Part shown: piece after piece, positions 7,387 to 16,700 of the stretch
Numbering within the stretch: the first letter of the stretch is position 1
Layout of the letters: each line of letters begins with the position of its first letter
From: JAZNGX01 sp045576675
GTDB taxonomy: Bacteria > Bacillota > Clostridia > Monoglobales > Firm-18
Length of the DNA stretch: 23,018 bases
Assembly (NCBI GenBank): GCA_045576675.1
Contig: JAZNGX010000001.1
Location: 1 to 23,018, forward strand
Direction of reading: 5' to 3'
Position numbers and translations under genes: made by a program
The notes under the pieces: model-generated
What the model was told of the DNA's origin: nothing
Databases searched by the model: none
The model's input: only the letters and a program-made list of their open reading frames with translations

Positions 7387-8634
7387 TTGCAACTGTTTAT
7401 AGATGGTATTATCGGTTTCTTCCAGAGTACCAGTGTATACAGACTGTTCACACAGGGTGCAGACAGCTTTGTGTCAATCGGTACTGCTGATGTTGGAACG
7501 ATTATTATGATAGGTATAGCTTGTGTGCTTATCTATCTTGCAATAGGCAGAGGCTTTGAGCCTATGCTTTTGTTGCCGATTGCATTTGGTATGCTTTTGG
7601 CTAACATTCCCGGTGCCAATATTATGCATAATGAGTTTTTTGTTGGTACGGGTGAAGAAGAACATTTTGTTATTGATTATGGGAAAATACTGCACGAGGG
7701 TGGCTTGTTTGACCTCTTGTATTTAGGTGTTAAGCTTGGTATTTATCCGTCACTTATATTTATGGGTATTGGTGCTATGACAGACTTTGCACCGCTTATC
7801 TCAAATCCTAAGAGCTTAATGCTTGGTGCGGCTGCACAGCTTGGCGTATTTATTGCGTTTTTGGGTGCTATTTTCTCAGGCTTCTTTGATTTGGGCGAGG
7901 CTATGTCAATTGGTATTATCGGTGGTGCCGATGGTCCTACAGCGATTTTGGTTACAAAGTTTCTGGCGCCATCACTGTTGCCTGCAATAGCTATTGCGGC
8001 ATATTCGTATATGGCGCTTATTCCAATTATTCAGCCGCCTATTATGAAACTTTTAACAACAAAGAAACAGCGTGAAATTAAGATGGAACAGTTACGAGTT
8101 GTAACTAAAAAGGAAAAGATTTTATTCCCGATTGTTGTTGCAACTGTTGTTGCGTTGATTATTCCTGATGCTGTTCCGCTTGTTGGTATGCTTATGCTTG
8201 GTAATCTGTTTAAAGAGTGTGGCGTTACTGACAGACTTTCAAAGACTGCACAGAATGAGCTTATCAATATTGTAACAATTTTCTTGGGTGTAACAGTTGG
8301 TGCAACTGCGTCAGCATCATCATTCTTAACACCTCAGACTTTATTGATTGTTGTGCTTGGTTTGGTTGCATTTTCAATCAGTACAGCCGGTGGATTGCTT
8401 GGCGGTCAGGTTATGTATTTCCTTACAAAAGGAAGAATCAATCCGCTTATCGGTTCGGCAGGTGTTTCTGCAGTACCTATGGCAGCACGTGTTGCACAGG
8501 ATGTTGGTCGTAAGGAAAACCCAACAAACTATCTGCTTATGCACGCAATGGGACCGAATGTTGCAGGTGTTATAGGTTCTGCTGTTGCAGCAGGTGTTTT
8601 CCTGACATTTGCAAGAATTCTTGGAATTTTATAA
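7387..8634 (+). CDS. oadB: Sodium-translocating decarboxylase, beta subunit (OadB/MmdB)
   Basis: The 415-residue polytopic membrane protein removes CO2 from carboxybiotin and exports sodium ions. Family motifs include GGADGPTAILV (179 onward; D182 corresponds to the essential aspartate of the family) and SAGVSAVPMAARVAQ (357 onward). I count about nine to eleven hydrophobic segments. The start is TTG at 7387 with AAAGGG nine bases upstream; the next ATG, at 7507, would cut off the first membrane segment. It is the core energy-coupling subunit of the operon, 33 bp after the biotin carrier and 14 bp before the OadA-like gene. Sequence alone does not separate the oxaloacetate, methylmalonyl-CoA and glutaconyl-CoA pumps. 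Confidence 0.9.
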   Translation: MQLFIDGIIGFFQSTSVYRLFTQGADSFVSIGTADVGTIIMIGIACVLIYLAIGRGFEPMLLLPIAFGMLLANIPGANIMHNEFFVGTGEEEHFVIDYGKILHEGGLFDLLYLGVKLGIYPSLIFMGIGAMTDFAPLISNPKSLMLGAAAQLGVFIAFLGAIFSGFFDLGEAMSIGIIGGADGPTAILVTKFLAPSLLPAIAIAAYSYMALIPIIQPPIMKLLTTKKQREIKMEQLRVVTKKEKILFPIVVATVVALIIPDAVPLVGMLMLGNLFKECGVTDRLSKTAQNELINIVTIFLGVTVGATASASSFLTPQTLLIVVLGLVAFSISTAGGLLGGQVMYFLTKGRINPLIGSAGVSAVPMAARVAQDVGRKENPTNYLLMHAMGPNVAGVIGSAVAAGVFLTFARILGIL

Positions 8635-8648
8635 AGGAGGAATGAGTT

Positions 8649-10046
8649 GTGGCTAAGGTAAAAATTACTGAAACCGTATTAAGAGACGCTCATCAGTCAC
8701 TTGTTGCAACAAGAATGACAACTGAAGAGATGCTCCCTATAATAGAAAAATTAGACGATGTTGGATATAACGCCTTGGAAGCATGGGGTGGTGCAACATT
8801 TGATTCTTGCTTGAGATTCTTAAATGAAGACCCATGGGAGCGTTTGAGAAAAATTAAGGATAAAGCTAAAAAGACACCTATCCAGATGCTTTTCAGAGGA
8901 CAGAATATATTGGGTTACAGACACTATGCTGATGACGTTGTTGAATATTTTGTTCAAAAATGTATAGCAAACGGTGTAGATATAATAAGAATTTTTGATG
9001 CATTAAATGATGTAAGAAACTTAAAGACAGCAATAAATGCAACAAAAAAGGAAAAAGGTCATGTTCAGGCTGCTTTTTCATACACATTAAGCCCTGTTCA
9101 TAATAATGAATATTTTGTAAAGCTTTCAAAAGAGCTTGAGGGTATGGGTGCAGATTCAATTTGTATTAAGGATATGGCTGGTCTTTTAACACCATACACA
9201 GCTTATGATTTGGTTAAAGACCTTAAAAAGGCTGTTAAAATCCCGATTGAATTGCATACCCACTATACAAGTGGTGTGGCTTCAATGACATATTTAAAGG
9301 CTATTGAAGCAGGTGTTGATATTGTTGACTGTGCTATTTCACCTATGGCTTTAGGTACATCTCAGCCACCGACGGAGCCACTTGTTGCAACATTGGCAGG
9401 TACTGAGTATGACACAGGCTTGTCACTTGATAAATTGACAGAAATCGCTGACTATTTTAAGCCTCTTCGTGAGAAGTATATGGAAAGTGGTCTGTTAAAT
9501 CCGAAGGTTATGGGTGTTGATGTAAACACACTTAAATATCAGGTTCCTGGTGGTATGCTGTCAAACCTTGTTTCACAGTTGAAACAGCAGAATGCTGAGG
9601 ACAAGTTTGATGAGGTGCTTAAAGAAATCCCAAGAGTAAGAGAAGACTTTGGTTATCCGCCACTTGTAACACCAACAAGCCAGATTGTTGGTACACAGGC
9701 TGTTTTAAACGTTCTTATGGGCGAAAGATATAAGATGGTATCAAAGGAATCAAAGGGTATTGCAAAGGGTGAGTATGGCAGAACTCCTGTTCCAATTGAC
9801 CCCGAATTCAGAAAGAAAATTATTGGCGACGAAAAGGCTATTGACTGCCGTCCTGCAGACCTCTTAAAGCCTGAGCTTGAAAAACTAAAGAAGGAAGCTG
9901 CACAGTATATCGAGCAGGACGAGGATGTATTGTCATACGCTTTGTTTGATCAGGTTGCTGTTAAATACTTTGAAGCAAGAAAAGCAGGCAAGTATAAAAT
10001 AGAGACATCTTTAGCAGATACCCAAAACAAGGTTCATCCTTGCTAA
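8649..10046 (+). CDS. oadA: OadA-like carboxyltransferase (oxaloacetate decarboxylase alpha / 5S type)
   Basis: The 465-residue TIM-barrel enzyme transfers a carboxyl group between oxaloacetate (or pyruvate) and biotin. The metal and carbamate site is visible: D13 in LRDAHQS, K174 in CIKDMAGL (the lysine that is carbamylated in the family), and H203 and H205 in ELHTHYTSG. The C-terminal conserved domain (about 300-450) includes PGGMLSNL and TPTSQIVGTQA. There is no biotinyl domain at the C-terminus, so it must use the separate carrier encoded two genes upstream, as the 5S subunit of transcarboxylase does. The GTG start at 8649 follows AAGGAGG by eight bases, and that site overlaps the oadB stop codon. 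A terminator follows. Confidence 0.9.
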   Translation: MAKVKITETVLRDAHQSLVATRMTTEEMLPIIEKLDDVGYNALEAWGGATFDSCLRFLNEDPWERLRKIKDKAKKTPIQMLFRGQNILGYRHYADDVVEYFVQKCIANGVDIIRIFDALNDVRNLKTAINATKKEKGHVQAAFSYTLSPVHNNEYFVKLSKELEGMGADSICIKDMAGLLTPYTAYDLVKDLKKAVKIPIELHTHYTSGVASMTYLKAIEAGVDIVDCAISPMALGTSQPPTEPLVATLAGTEYDTGLSLDKLTEIADYFKPLREKYMESGLLNPKVMGVDVNTLKYQVPGGMLSNLVSQLKQQNAEDKFDEVLKEIPRVREDFGYPPLVTPTSQIVGTQAVLNVLMGERYKMVSKESKGIAKGEYGRTPVPIDPEFRKKIIGDEKAIDCRPADLLKPELEKLKKEAAQYIEQDEDVLSYALFDQVAVKYFEARKAGKYKIETSLADTQNKVHPC

Positions 10047-10063
10047 AAATGATAATACCAATA

Positions 10064-10089
10064 GGCGAGAGCATTGCTCTCGCCATTTT
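10064..10089 (+). terminator. Intrinsic terminator of the decarboxylase operon
   Basis: GGCGAGAGC (10064-10072) pairs perfectly with GCTCTCGCC (10076-10084) around ATT, followed by ATTTTGG. The U run is short, so some read-through into the regulator gene is possible. Confidence 0.7.
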
Positions 10090-10114
10090 GGCTGTTTGAA
10101 AGGATTGTCAACTT

Positions 10115-11002
10115 ATGGTTAATGATGTTTTGGAAAAAATTAACACTCTATATAAAACCTTTAGTAAAGGTCAGAAAAAGATAGCAGATTACATAACCGA
10201 TAATTATGATAAGGCTGCATTTATGACTGCTGCAAATTTAAGTGATACCGTTGGCGTCAGCTGCTCAACTGTAGTAAGATTTGCAGTCGAGCTTGGTTAT
10301 GACGGTTATCCTGAATTGCAGGATGCACTGCAGCGTATGGTAAGAACAAAGCTTACATCTGTTCAGCGAATGGAAGTAACCTCAAGCCGTATAGGTGATT
10401 CTGACATTCTTTCCACTATCTTGAATTATGATATATCAAAAATCAAGCAAACACTTGAGGATATTGATAAATCTGCATTTGACAGTGCAATAGAAACTAT
10501 ACTTAAAGCAAAAAAGATTTATATAATAGGTGTAAGAAGCTCGTCTGCTTTGGCACAGTTTTTGTATTTCTATTTGAATCTTATATTTGACAACGTAATT
10601 TTTGTGAATGCTATAAGTATGGGCGAAATGTTTGAACAGCTTTTAAGAATTGATGAAAACGATTGTCTGATTGCAATAAGCTTTCCACGTTATTCATCAA
10701 GAACTATAAAAGCAGTTCAGTATTCTAAGAATAATCACGCAAAGATAGTTGCTATTACTGACAGTGAAAATTCTCCATTGAATGAATACGCAACGCATAC
10801 GCTTATATGCAGAAGTGACATTGCATCTTTTGTTGATTCGCTTGTAGCACCGCTCAGCGTGATTAATGCACTTATTGCAGGTCTTGGTATGAAGAAAAAG
10901 GAAGAGGTTTCAAACACATTTAATAAGCTTGAGCAGATTTGGGAAGAGTATAATGTTTATAAGCATAAAACATCTGAGTCTTCCGATGCTTCGGAGAAAT
11001 AA
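10115..11002 (+). CDS. MurR/RpiR family transcriptional regulator (HTH + SIS)
   Basis: The 295-residue protein has an N-terminal HTH_6 DNA-binding domain (about 1-77, with TAANLSDTVGVSCSTVVRFA) and a SIS domain (about 120-255, with IYIIGVRSSSALAQF and IVAITDSENSPL). SIS domains of this family bind phosphorylated sugars, so regulators of this type usually control sugar or amino-sugar use; the ligand cannot be read from sequence. Start ATG 10115 has AAAGGA ten bases upstream. It lies just after the decarboxylase operon terminator and is followed after one base by the flavoprotein gene, with which it probably shares an mRNA. Control of the decarboxylase operon is possible but not shown. Confidence 0.85.
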   Translation: MVNDVLEKINTLYKTFSKGQKKIADYITDNYDKAAFMTAANLSDTVGVSCSTVVRFAVELGYDGYPELQDALQRMVRTKLTSVQRMEVTSSRIGDSDILSTILNYDISKIKQTLEDIDKSAFDSAIETILKAKKIYIIGVRSSSALAQFLYFYLNLIFDNVIFVNAISMGEMFEQLLRIDENDCLIAISFPRYSSRTIKAVQYSKNNHAKIVAITDSENSPLNEYATHTLICRSDIASFVDSLVAPLSVINALIAGLGMKKKEEVSNTFNKLEQIWEEYNVYKHKTSESSDASEK

Positions 11003-11003
11003 T

Positions 11004-12230
11004 ATGGATAAAAAAGTTGTTGTAATTGGCGGTGGCCCCGCGGGTCTTGTTGCGGCGGCTGTTGCTGCACAAAATGGTGCCAGCGTAATTTTGTTTGATA
11101 AAAACAAGCTGCTTGGCAGAAAGTTAAGAATAACAGGCAAGGGCAGATGCAATATAACAAATTCTGCAGATATTTCAGAATTTATAAATTGCGTACGCAC
11201 AAATCCACAGTTTATGTATAGTGCTTTTTATACATTTACCAATGAAGATGCAATAAAGCTGTTTAATTCTCTGGGCGTTGAAACCAAGGAGGAAAGAGGA
11301 GGAAGGATTTTCCCTGTTTCCGACAGTGCCAAGGATGTTGCTGAAGCACTTGTAAGATACGCAAGACAAAATGGTGTTAAATTTGCAACTGAAAAAATAA
11401 CAGGTGTAGAAACCAAAAATAATGCTGTTTGCGGCGTTGTTACCTCTCAGGGAAAGCATTATGAGGCTGAAAGTGTAATAGTCGCAACCGGCGGAAAATC
11501 TTATCCGTTAACGGGTTCGACTGGTGACGGTTATATTATATCAAAAATGCTCGGGCATTCTGTTGTGACACCTAAGCCTTCTTTGGTACCGCTTACTGTG
11601 GCTGAAAATTATGTTGCTGAGCTTGAGGGCTTGTCCTTAAGAAATATTGAAATCAAAGTATCAAACGGCGGCAAAAAAACTGTGTATACGGATTTTGGCG
11701 AAATGGTGTTTACTCATATCGGAGTATCAGGCCCTGTTATTTTAAGTGCCAGTGCAAATATTAAAAACTATGAGAATTGCGTGCTTTATATAGATTTAAA
11801 GCCTGCACTTGACGAGAAACAGCTTGACAGGCGTATTCAACGTGATTTTGAAGAAAATATTAATAAAAATTTCTGTAATGCACTTGATAAGCTTTTGCCT
11901 AAAAAGCTTATTCCTGTGATAATAAGGTTGTCCGGTATTCAGCCCGAAACCAAGGTGCATCAGATTAATAAGCAGCAGAGAGCTGATTTGGTAAGTCTTA
12001 TTAAAGGTATGAAATTTACTTTAACAGGAACAGCACCTATTGAAGAAGCTATAATTACGTCAGGTGGTATTAATGTTAAAGAAATTAATCCGTCTACTAT
12101 GGAATCAAAATTGATTAATGGCTTGTATTTTGCAGGTGAGGTTATTGATGTTGATGCATACACAGGTGGGTATAACCTGCAGATTGCGTATAGTACGGGC
12201 TATCTTGCAGGACAAGCGTGTACAGAATAA
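11004..12230 (+). CDS. FAD-dependent oxidoreductase, HI0933/YhiN (BaiN-like) family
   Basis: The 408-residue flavoprotein starts with a Rossmann FAD-binding motif (VIGGGPAGLVAAAVA, residues 6-20) followed by LLGRKLRITGKGRCNITN, the signature of the HI0933 family. Other family marks are FTHIGVSGPVIL near the middle and YFAGEVIDVDAYTGGYNLQ near the C-terminus. BaiN, a distant member, was described as acting in bile-acid dehydroxylation, but most members are of unknown substrate, so no bile-acid role is claimed here. The true start is ATG 11004: GGAG lies seven bases upstream and the previous stop codon ends at 11002. An in-frame extension back to 10929 would overlap the regulator gene and is not favoured. 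Confidence 0.87.
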   Translation: MDKKVVVIGGGPAGLVAAAVAAQNGASVILFDKNKLLGRKLRITGKGRCNITNSADISEFINCVRTNPQFMYSAFYTFTNEDAIKLFNSLGVETKEERGGRIFPVSDSAKDVAEALVRYARQNGVKFATEKITGVETKNNAVCGVVTSQGKHYEAESVIVATGGKSYPLTGSTGDGYIISKMLGHSVVTPKPSLVPLTVAENYVAELEGLSLRNIEIKVSNGGKKTVYTDFGEMVFTHIGVSGPVILSASANIKNYENCVLYIDLKPALDEKQLDRRIQRDFEENINKNFCNALDKLLPKKLIPVIIRLSGIQPETKVHQINKQQRADLVSLIKGMKFTLTGTAPIEEAIITSGGINVKEINPSTMESKLINGLYFAGEVIDVDAYTGGYNLQIAYSTGYLAGQACTE

Positions 12231-12235
12231 TTCTT

Positions 12236-12272
12236 AATGAGTTGTGCAAATTCTTTTGCTCAGCTCATTTTT
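12236..12272 (+). terminator. Probable intrinsic terminator after the flavoprotein gene
   Basis: AATGAGTTG (12236-12244) pairs with CAGCTCATT (12261-12269) with one G-T pair, and an inner GCAAA/TTTGC stem extends it. Five T residues (12268-12272) end it. Confidence 0.6.
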
Positions 12273-12326
12273 CATATACACTTAAAGCTGTATGTTTACA
12301 TAATATGTATTGATTGGAGTGATTTA

Positions 12327-12566
12327 ATGGGTAATACGTTATCCGACTTAAATATAAGCGAGTGTTGTGTGATTGACAGACTGCTTGTTCAAGATGATAT
12401 AAGACGGCGTTTGCAGGATATCGGTGCTATAAATGGTACAGAAGTAAAATGTGTGCTGAAAAGCCCTTCAGGCGACCCTTGTGCATATGAAATACGTGGA
12501 GCAGTAGTTGCAATCAGAAATTCTGACGCTAAGATGATTAAAGTTACAAAAAAACCTGTCTTTTGA
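12327..12566 (+). CDS. feoA: FeoA-domain protein (ferrous iron transport accessory)
   Basis: The 79-residue protein is a stand-alone FeoA domain of the usual size, an SH3-like fold that assists the ferrous iron transporter FeoB at the membrane. Recognisable parts are RRRLQDIGAINGTEVKCVLKSPSGDP followed by YEIRGAVVAIRNSDAKMIKV, described here as separate short motifs: RRRLQDIGAINGTEV and RGAVVAIRNSDA. ATG 12327 has GGAG seven bases upstream. A longer in-frame version from 12237 would run through the preceding terminator and lacks a ribosome site. No feoB lies beside it in this window; a composite repeat follows directly, and the first hairpin of that repeat overlaps the last codons. Confidence 0.82.
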   Translation: MGNTLSDLNISECCVIDRLLVQDDIRRRLQDIGAINGTEVKCVLKSPSGDPCAYEIRGAVVAIRNSDAKMIKVTKKPVF

Positions 12567-12695
12567 CAGGTTTCAGCTTGTCGATAAACCTATCGACAAG
12601 CTGGCAGACGTTGAAAAAGGAAGGTGAATTTGTTCAACACAAGGTCGTAGGCGTATGAGTATATGGTAGAACTTGTGTTGGACGAAAGCAAGCAT

Positions 12696-12730
12696 AAAGC
12701 CGCTGAAAACTTGAGGTTTCAGCGGCTTTT
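12696..12730 (+). terminator. Strong hairpin with T run inside the composite repeat
   Basis: AAAGCCGCTGAAA (12696-12708) pairs perfectly over 13 bp with 12717-12729, ending in TTTT; a second T run lies at 12739-12744. It can terminate plus-strand transcripts coming from feoA. Confidence 0.7.
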
Positions 12731-12845
12731 GATGCTGATTTTTTGTTGTCAATCATTATTACTTGTGTAGTGTGAAAATATGTCACACAATAAAGTATAT
12801 ATATATGAAAATTGCTTGCGGTTAACCGACTTTTTCAACAGTCTG

Positions 12846-12869
12846 AAACCTGTCTTTTGACAGGTTTTT
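12846..12869 (+). terminator. Second copy of the AAACCTGTC hairpin, with T run
   Basis: A 9-bp perfect stem (12846-12854 with 12859-12867) followed by TTTTT on the plus strand, ending three bases before the merR stop codon. It can also slow minus-strand transcripts of merR. Confidence 0.55.
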
Positions 12870-12871
12870 GA

Positions 12872-13636
12872 CTATTCAATTATCGCAATTATTTGTGTGA
12901 TAAACTTGGAATTGTCTTTGTGCTGTGGCGGACCTTCAAGATAAAGGTTGCGGAAAGTTCCTGAAAGCTTTATGTTGTTTTCATCTGCATACGAAATAAG
13001 CTTTTTTATTGATTCAGGAATAAATTCATAAGCCCCATGATGAAATAGCGAAATTGCTCTTAGTTCAGGAATTTGCTTTACATATTCTCCTTCGCTTTCA
13101 GGTGGTACAGCAACGAAATATGAAATATAATCGGGAGCACTTAATGAATACTCGATAAAATACATTCGCCTTGTTGTATCTGTTCCGTAAGCTTTCATAG
13201 CCTCTAGCGCAGTGTTTCTTAAAAGAACTGTTTTTTCGTCAATAGTTTTAGATTTATATGAACGACAGTAAACAGTTTGCGGTTCAATGGTGATTTCTTT
13301 TACATCGTTACTTTGACCGCAAATTCTTTCTTTAAGCTTTTCTATGGTAAGATTAAGCTCATCTCTCATTTTTTCAAGTCTTAGTATCATTGGTTGCAAA
13401 TCAGTTGTGCCGGAGTAGTATTCATTGATTTCATCAAGAGTAAGACCTAAATTTTGTAATATGCGTATTGTACGGATTTTGGTAAATGTATCAATTGTGT
13501 AATATCTGTTGGCTGTGCTGCCATCTTTTTTGTCAGGCACAATAAGCCCTTTTGCCTCATAACCAAGTATTGTTTTTCGTGTAATGCCTGCAGCTTTGGA
13601 AATTTCACCTATTGTAAATAAATTATTATTATTCAT
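12872..13636 (-). CDS. MerR family regulator with GyrI-like effector domain
   Basis: The 254-residue protein has a MerR winged helix-turn-helix (about 6-75, with TIGEISKAAGITRKTILGYE), a dimerisation helix (about 78-112), and a C-terminal GyrI/SOUL-like effector-binding domain (about 120-254), the same architecture as the multidrug sensor BmrR. Such regulators bind promoters with overlong spacers and untwist them when a hydrophobic or cationic ligand binds. The start is ATG 13636 with GAGG six bases upstream; a GTG at 13648 overlaps that site. In the divergent gap lies a textbook MerR-type promoter pointing the other way, into the 1306-residue secreted protein, so that gene is the likely target. 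No efflux pump is adjacent. Confidence 0.87.
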   Translation of the reverse strand: MNNNNLFTIGEISKAAGITRKTILGYEAKGLIVPDKKDGSTANRYYTIDTFTKIRTIRILQNLGLTLDEINEYYSGTTDLQPMILRLEKMRDELNLTIEKLKERICGQSNDVKEITIEPQTVYCRSYKSKTIDEKTVLLRNTALEAMKAYGTDTTRRMYFIEYSLSAPDYISYFVAVPPESEGEYVKQIPELRAISLFHHGAYEFIPESIKKLISYADENNIKLSGTFRNLYLEGPPQHKDNSKFITQIIAIIE

Positions 13637-13692
13637 AAAATTCCTCACTTATTATTTAAAGCAATTTATTTTAAAAATTATTTCAAAAACAC

Positions 13693-13723
13693 TTGCATCG
13701 TACCTTGAGGTACGGTGTATAAT
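13693..13723 (+). promoter_or_regulatory. MerR-type promoter/operator (19-bp spacer with dyad)
   Basis: TTGCAT (13693-13698) and TATAAT (13718-13723) are separated by 19 bp instead of 17. The spacer contains the dyad CGTACC-TTGA-GGTACG (13699-13714). This is the hallmark of promoters activated by MerR-family proteins, and the regulator gene lies next to it on the other strand. The direction is toward the gene starting at 13783. Confidence 0.85.
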
Positions 13724-13782
13724 TATCATAACATAATATTACATAAATTGCAATAACAATATAAAGAAAGAAGGAGTTTGAA

Positions 13783-16700
13783 ATGAAAAAATTGTTAAGC
13801 ATTCTATTGTGCATAAGTATGCTTATGTCACTTGTGCCTATGGCTGCAGGTGCGGAAACGTCTGAACAAAATGCACTTGAGCTTTTCGGGTTCCCGCTTG
13901 ACCCCGATTCGTATGATACACAGGCTCTCAAGAAGGGTACATATCCTGTAGCACCCAAGTATGATTTGTATCTGACTGATGCATCATCATTATACAAATA
14001 CACGGGTTATATGTATAACTACTCTGGCTCTTCGATTATGGGAATAACACTTCCGGCTTCAAGCAGGCCTAAGCTGACGAAATCCAATACATATACAAAC
14101 TCTCAGAATCAGCCTTATTCTGCAACCACAGGCTTCGCTGCCACCGGTACAGGTGTTGAGGATCATATAGCCAGAGTATATTTCAGTAACGGCAGAAGCG
14201 GCGGTAATATCCGTATGGCTATATATGACGCGGCAGGCAATACCATCAAAGCCGACTATGAGACCGGCGGTTATGTCGGTACCACAGATGTGATTGAGAT
14301 GTGGGAGGTAGAGGGTCTCCTGTCCGTAACTGCAGGTGACTTCGACGGAGACGGCATCGACGAAATTGCGGTATATACTCCCAACAATGCCTCTGAAACC
14401 TCAAGTGGAAGTGTACATTCCAATATTTCCGTAGGTATATTCGATGTGGATGTGAAAAATAAGACAATCACAACCAAGCAGTATCTTGACCTTCCTTCAA
14501 AGGCTAAATCCACAGATATATGCGAATGGGAATATAGTCATAACAACGGTAAAAAGCAGTTCTACTGTCTGCCTTACGTTGCACTTAATGCAAACGACCT
14601 GAACAAGGATAATATAGACGACCTTTCTGCCATAGTAAACTTTTCTACTTGGTTCAGAGGTGCAGGCTCCTATGATACATACTCTACCAAGAAGATTATT
14701 GACCATAACACAAACTTTGCATCCGTACTGGAGTCCTATGAGGGTACCCAGGGTGGTTATCTTAAGCAGGTTATCAAGCACAGAGTATTGGTGACCACAC
14801 CGCTGACCGGAGGCGGAAGCAATGCAGGTGACCAACACCGCTATGTACTCCGTAATGCCAACATCACTGTGGGTGATGTTACCCAGGAGGGCAGCAGAGA
14901 GATTATCATAGCAGGAAATTATACAAGAGTTGACGTTAAGGATATCACCAGTACCGTTAAGGTTGGCTCCAACCGTATGGTAGAGGTAGACGGTGACAAT
15001 GCACTCTGCCATATCGTGGGCTATACTACCTATGACAATCTGAAAAATCATAATACCTATGACAATAATTCCGATTATCACTGGACTGTACAGAAGACCG
15101 GTAACGGCTGGACCTACTGGTACAATGAAGACAGTACGGACTCCGGTCCTATCACAGTATCACTGGATGCATACAAGCACAAGGGTACGGGCTATCCCGA
15201 CACGATTTTCGTCGGCGGTCAGCTCTTTGACTGGGACGGAGAATCCGCATCACTGAAATTCAGTAAAAACTACGACCATTCAGACCTTTACCACGGTTCT
15301 GATGACAAAAAGAGAGAAACCAGTGTTGTATGGATTGGTAAAGCGGTGTCCGGAAATTTTGCAAATGATGTCTTTGGCAGAGAAACTCTGGCATTCCCTT
15401 TCTACTATAAAGTAAGCGGTAAGGAGAAATACACATGTAAGCTGCTTGAACGATATGAGTCCGTAAGCGGCTCCTCCAACGGCGGAAGTGTTGGTTACGG
15501 TACTCATACAAGAATAATTTTTGAGGATGTGGGAAGTCAGAGACTGGCTGATGTAACAGTCCTTGACGGAGGCAATAAGACCTCATATATCACATACCCG
15601 GGCAATGACACCGAGGTATATTATACAGATGTAGAGGCTCTCGCCATAATGCAGGCACCGCCTCTCTATGAAGAACTCAATGACGACAGCTATATCGGCA
15701 ACTCTGCAACAGGCTTTGCAAAATCCGAAGGCTCGGGCAGCGGCACCACAAAGGGAGGAACCTTCTCGCTTGGTGTTGTGGCAGGCTTTGAATATGAAGC
15801 AAGCTTCTTAGGACTTTTCCCCTGCGGCGGTGCAGAATATGAATTTACGCTTTCAGGCTCCGTATCAAAGGAAACAAGTGTGGAAAAGACATATACATAT
15901 ACAACAGGTTTTGAAGCATCGGGTCTTACCGACGCAGTAACTGTATTTACGGTGCCTTATGTACGCTATAACTGCAGTATGTATGTTCCTGAATACAAGC
16001 TTCCTGCAGAGGATGACTATAACACAATATGTGCGCTCAGGGACGAGCTTACAAATAATCTTGCCAATTTTGAAAATACAGGCAGCGCACAGTCAGGCGG
16101 TACTTATGCAAAAGGCTGTCTGTACTACAATCTCAAATACAGCTCCTATGTATGCGAAGACAACTATCAGGATCAGCTCCATGTTCTGCAGAAGGTGAAC
16201 GAGGAAATAGATTATATTGAAAAAGCAATAGCTTCGTTCGGCAAAGGCGGCACAGGCAAGTGGGAAGGTACTGTGGCAGGTGCGGTTCTGCCATATCACT
16301 ACAGCGTTCCGCAGACGCCGTTGCTCACAACTGTGGATGTAGCTACATATGATTCTATAGCAGAGTTCACACCGGGACTTGAAAAGATTTATGACAATGT
16401 GTTCAATGAAGGCTATCGTGCAGGCGATCCAAACACATATGCACACAAGATTGGCGACCTTAACGCTGTTAACGGCTCAATTCTTCAGGGTAAGAATGGC
16501 GGCAGCTCAAATGACGGCTTCCTCAGTAACAGCAGTGTATCTACCGCAGGTGGCTCACAGTCACAGGTTATAGCTGTGGAAGAAGCAGATTCCAGCTCCA
16601 TCGGCTGGGGTGTTGCGGTAGAAAATACATCTATTGCGAAGGTTAGTGTTGCGAAGGTTGGCTTTACAGTATCGGCAGAGCACAATACAAGCTATGTAAC

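Larger units (their letters stand above)
12551..12869. repeat. Composite palindromic repeat element between feoA and merR genes
   Basis: A 304-bp gene-free stretch is built almost entirely of palindromes. The same hairpin (stem AAACCTGTC/GACAGGTTT, loop TTTT) occurs at 12552-12573 and 12846-12867. Just inside lie an inverted pair, CAGACGTTGAAAAAG at 12605-12619 and its near complement at 12830-12845. Between are a perfect 13-bp stem (12574-12586 with 12591-12603), a 12-bp stem (12632-12643 with 12672-12683), a terminator (12696-12730), and small palindromes at 12770-12788 and 12819-12828. No convincing reading frame is present. The layout fits a non-autonomous mobile repeat that duplicated, or inserted beside, the hairpin; a structured RNA is the alternative. 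Confidence 0.55.

Noticed and set aside
12237..12326. An N-terminal extension of FeoA with a hydrophobic segment.
   Set aside because: It would begin inside the terminator of the preceding gene, has no ribosome site, and the usual FeoA length is reached from ATG 12327.
14497..15081. A 194-codon minus-strand frame within the large secreted protein gene.
   Set aside because: It lies antisense to a well-supported gene, its product shows no domain pattern, and no ribosome site precedes it.
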